Source: CAYQFQ01 sp964539415 (lineage in GTDB: Bacteria; Patescibacteriota; Minisyncoccia; Phycocordibacterales; GWA1-40-21). From it: 14,736 bases of DNA. Position numbers and translations under genes: made by a program. Shown here piece after piece: positions 12,909 to 14,736 of this stretch. The number at the start of each line of letters is the position of its first letter. Positions within the stretch are counted from its first letter, which is position 1. The stretch is from the NCBI GenBank assembly GCA_964539415.1, contig CAZIID010000015.1:1-14736 (forward strand), given 5' to 3'. A model generated the notes under the pieces. It saw only the letters and a program-made list of their open reading frames with translations, was not told the origin of the DNA and ran no database searches.

Positions 12909-14736
12909 ATGGCCACCCCTAGAGACATAAAAGAAAGATATGAGAAATTAATAAAAACGATTGATGAACATCGTTATCTTTATCATGTAAAAGATACACC
13001 AAATGTTACTGATGAAGTTTACGATTCTCTTATGCAGGAACTTATAGAATTAGAGGAAAAGTATCCAGAGATAAAGTCACCTATAAGTCCGTCACAAAGA
13101 GTTGGTGGAAAACCACTTGATAATTTTAAGAAAGTTAAACATCAAGTTTTGCAATGGTCTTTTGACGATTGTTTTAGTATCGAGGGTTTAAAAAAATGGG
13201 ATGAAAAGGTTAGGAGAATGGTTGAAAAAGATGAAAACCTTTCTAACGAAAAAATAGAGTATTGTTGTGAATTAAAAATAGATGGATTAAAAATAATTTT
13301 GACATATAAAGATGGTATTTTAATACAGGGAGCAACAAGAGGCGATGGAGAAATTGGAGAGGATGTGACCCAAAACATAAAGACAATAAAAAGCATTCCA
13401 TTGGTTTTAAATGAAAAAATTGATTTGATTGTTGTTGGAGAATGTTGGCTTTCAATAAAAGAACTTAAAAGGATAAATGAAGAAAGAAAAAAGACGGGTG
13501 AAATGCTTTTTGCAAATACAAGAAATGCAGCTGCTGGTTCTATAAGACAACTTGATCCAAAAATTGCTGAAAAAAGGAGACTTAATTCTTTTATTTATGA
13601 TATAGACAAATTAACACTGCCTTCGTCTTTGAGAGAGGATCAAAGCAATCCAGAAACAATTACAAACCCTGCAAATCAAGACGAAGAGCTGAAACTTTTG
13701 TATAAAATTGGTTTCAAAGTGAATGAAAATTGGTCTGTTTTTGATAGTTTAGATGGAGTAGAAACATTTTACAAAAAATGGACAAAAGAAAAAGATAAAC
13801 TTGATTATGGTCTTGATGGTATTGTTATAAAAATTAATTCCAAAAAGATTCAAGATTCACTTGGCTATACTGGTAAATCTCCAAGATGGGGAATAGCTTA
13901 CAAATTTCCTGCACAGCAAGTTACTACTGTGATAGAAGATATTTTATTTCAAATTGGTAGAACTGGCGTTATAACTCCTGTGGCAAAATTAAGACCAGTT
14001 TCTGTTGCTGGTTCTACTGTTTCTAGAGCAACACTTCATAATGAGGATGAAATAAAAAGATTAGATATAAGAATTGGTGATACTGTCATTCTTCAGAAGG
14101 CGGGTGATGTTATCCCCGAAATTGTTTCGGTTATAAAAGATTTGCGTTCAGGTAAAGAAAAAGAATTTGTTTTTCCTAAAAAAATAGAAGCTTGTGGAGG
14201 AGACGGAAGCATTGAAAGAATCCCAGGTCAGGCAGCTTTCAGGTGTGTTAATAAAGATTCATTTGCTCAACAAAAAAGAAAGTTTTATTATTTTGTTTCA
14301 AAAAAAGCTTTTAATATTGACGGCTGCGGGCCAAGGATTTTAGATGCACTTTTAGAGAATAATTTAATATCTTCTTTTGATGACATCTTTACTTTAAAAC
14401 GCGGTGATATTTTAAATTTACCAAGGTTTGCAGAAAAATCAGTTGATAATTTACTTGCTTCAATTGAAAAATCAAAAGAAATAACGCTTGCAAGATTTAT
14501 CGTTTCTCTTTCTATTCCCCAAGTTGGTGAAGAAACCGCGATAGACTTAGAGAAACATTTTGGAAATTTAGAAAAAATAAGAAATGCAAAAGTTGAAGAA
14601 CTACAACAAATAAATGGAGTAGGGGATGTTGTCGGCAAATCTGTATTTGATTGGTTCTCTAACAAAGAAAACTCATCTCTTGTAGACAATATATTACAAC
14701 ACATAAAAATATTACCAAGGTCGGACCTTGGTAAGA
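12909..14736 (+). CDS. ligA: NAD-dependent DNA ligase LigA, 3' end cut by the window
   Basis: 609 codons are present and the frame is open at the window edge. LigA seals nicks in replication and repair using NAD. Domain Ia has HRYLYHVKDTPNVTDEVYDSL (21-41). The adenylation domain has the active lysine Lys123 in ELKIDGL, then TRGDGEIGEDVTQNIKTI, VGECWL, NTRNAAAGSIRQLDP, YGLDGIVIKI and WGIAYKFPA. The OB fold has GRTGVITPVAKLRPV and LQKAGDVIPEI. The following zinc finger is damaged: only Cys429 and Cys446 remain, with Ile426 and Ser451 at the other two positions. Helix-hairpin-helix repeats follow (FNIDGCGPRILDALL; IPQVGEETA; INGVGDVVGKSV). The BRCT domain would lie past the edge. The gene starts one base after the PilX-like stop and is probably co-transcribed with it. 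Confidence 0.96.
   Translation, partial: MATPRDIKERYEKLIKTIDEHRYLYHVKDTPNVTDEVYDSLMQELIELEEKYPEIKSPISPSQRVGGKPLDNFKKVKHQVLQWSFDDCFSIEGLKKWDEKVRRMVEKDENLSNEKIEYCCELKIDGLKIILTYKDGILIQGATRGDGEIGEDVTQNIKTIKSIPLVLNEKIDLIVVGECWLSIKELKRINEERKKTGEMLFANTRNAAAGSIRQLDPKIAEKRRLNSFIYDIDKLTLPSSLREDQSNPETITNPANQDEELKLLYKIGFKVNENWSVFDSLDGVETFYKKWTKEKDKLDYGLDGIVIKINSKKIQDSLGYTGKSPRWGIAYKFPAQQVTTVIEDILFQIGRTGVITPVAKLRPVSVAGSTVSRATLHNEDEIKRLDIRIGDTVILQKAGDVIPEIVSVIKDLRSGKEKEFVFPKKIEACGGDGSIERIPGQAAFRCVNKDSFAQQKRKFYYFVSKKAFNIDGCGPRILDALLENNLISSFDDIFTLKRGDILNLPRFAEKSVDNLLASIEKSKEITLARFIVSLSIPQVGEETAIDLEKHFGNLEKIRNAKVEELQQINGVGDVVGKSVFDWFSNKENSSLVDNILQHIKILPRSDLGK
14712..14734. repeat. Perfect 11-bp-arm palindrome inside ligA
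   Basis: TTACCAAGGTC and GACCTTGGTAA are exact reverse complements around a single G. It encodes about LPRSDLGK, at the place where LigA proteins have a variable linker between the helix-hairpin-helix region and BRCT. The window ends two bases later, so a second unit or further extension cannot be ruled out. Confidence 0.65.

Noticed and set aside
14288..14704. 138-codon minus-strand frame within ligA
   Set aside because: It is antisense to well-conserved ligA domains, rich in Ser/Phe as expected from the reverse of an AT-rich gene, with no family likeness.

Overview
This AT-rich window (by eye roughly two-thirds A+T) uses the standard bacterial code and has short intergenic gaps and very few Shine-Dalgarno sites. 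It looks like a Patescibacteria/CPR genome, probably Parcubacteria. The lineage call is inference. It rests on a type IV pilus operon with no outer-membrane secretin, a response regulator between pilB and pilT, an NPFAP-type PilP-like protein, and the sequence style of PilB, PilT and the pseudopilins.

Layout. Positions 1-383 hold no credible protein gene; the stretch is packed with hairpins and pieces resembling the 3' end of a tRNA. A tRNA-Ser(GCU) gene follows on the minus strand (384-468), then a minus-strand ComF-type phosphoribosyltransferase gene (527-1186). A divergent promoter region leads into the plus-strand pilus block: pilM, pilN, pilO, a pilP-like gene, pilB, a CheY-like regulator, pilT and pilC (1239-8392). 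A 376-base gap holds a nested inverted repeat, a strong terminator and the promoter and structured leader of the major pilin. The pilin gene (8769-9101) has its own terminator. A second cluster follows: a GspG-like pilin, the prepilin peptidase pilD, and four tightly packed pseudopilin-like genes resembling GspH, GspJ, GspI and PilX/GspK. The NAD-dependent DNA ligase gene ligA starts one base after the last of these and runs off the window.

How it works together. PilD would cleave and methylate the pilins. PilB (extension) and PilT (retraction) would drive assembly on the PilC platform, with PilM/N/O and the PilP-like protein as alignment complex. The minor pilins would prime or cap the fibre. 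With no secretin gene in view, this fits a thin pilus leaving a single-membrane cell. Such pili in CPR bacteria are thought to serve host attachment and DNA uptake, and ComF next door is compatible with the latter.

The least explained material is non-coding: a small hairpin family whose flanks are kept while the stem changes, tRNA-Ser 3'-end pieces in alternating orientation, a perfect palindrome just before the pilin start codon, and a palindrome inside ligA at the expected inter-domain linker. Three proteins (ComF, PilB, LigA) also lack some or all of the cysteines that bind zinc in their families.
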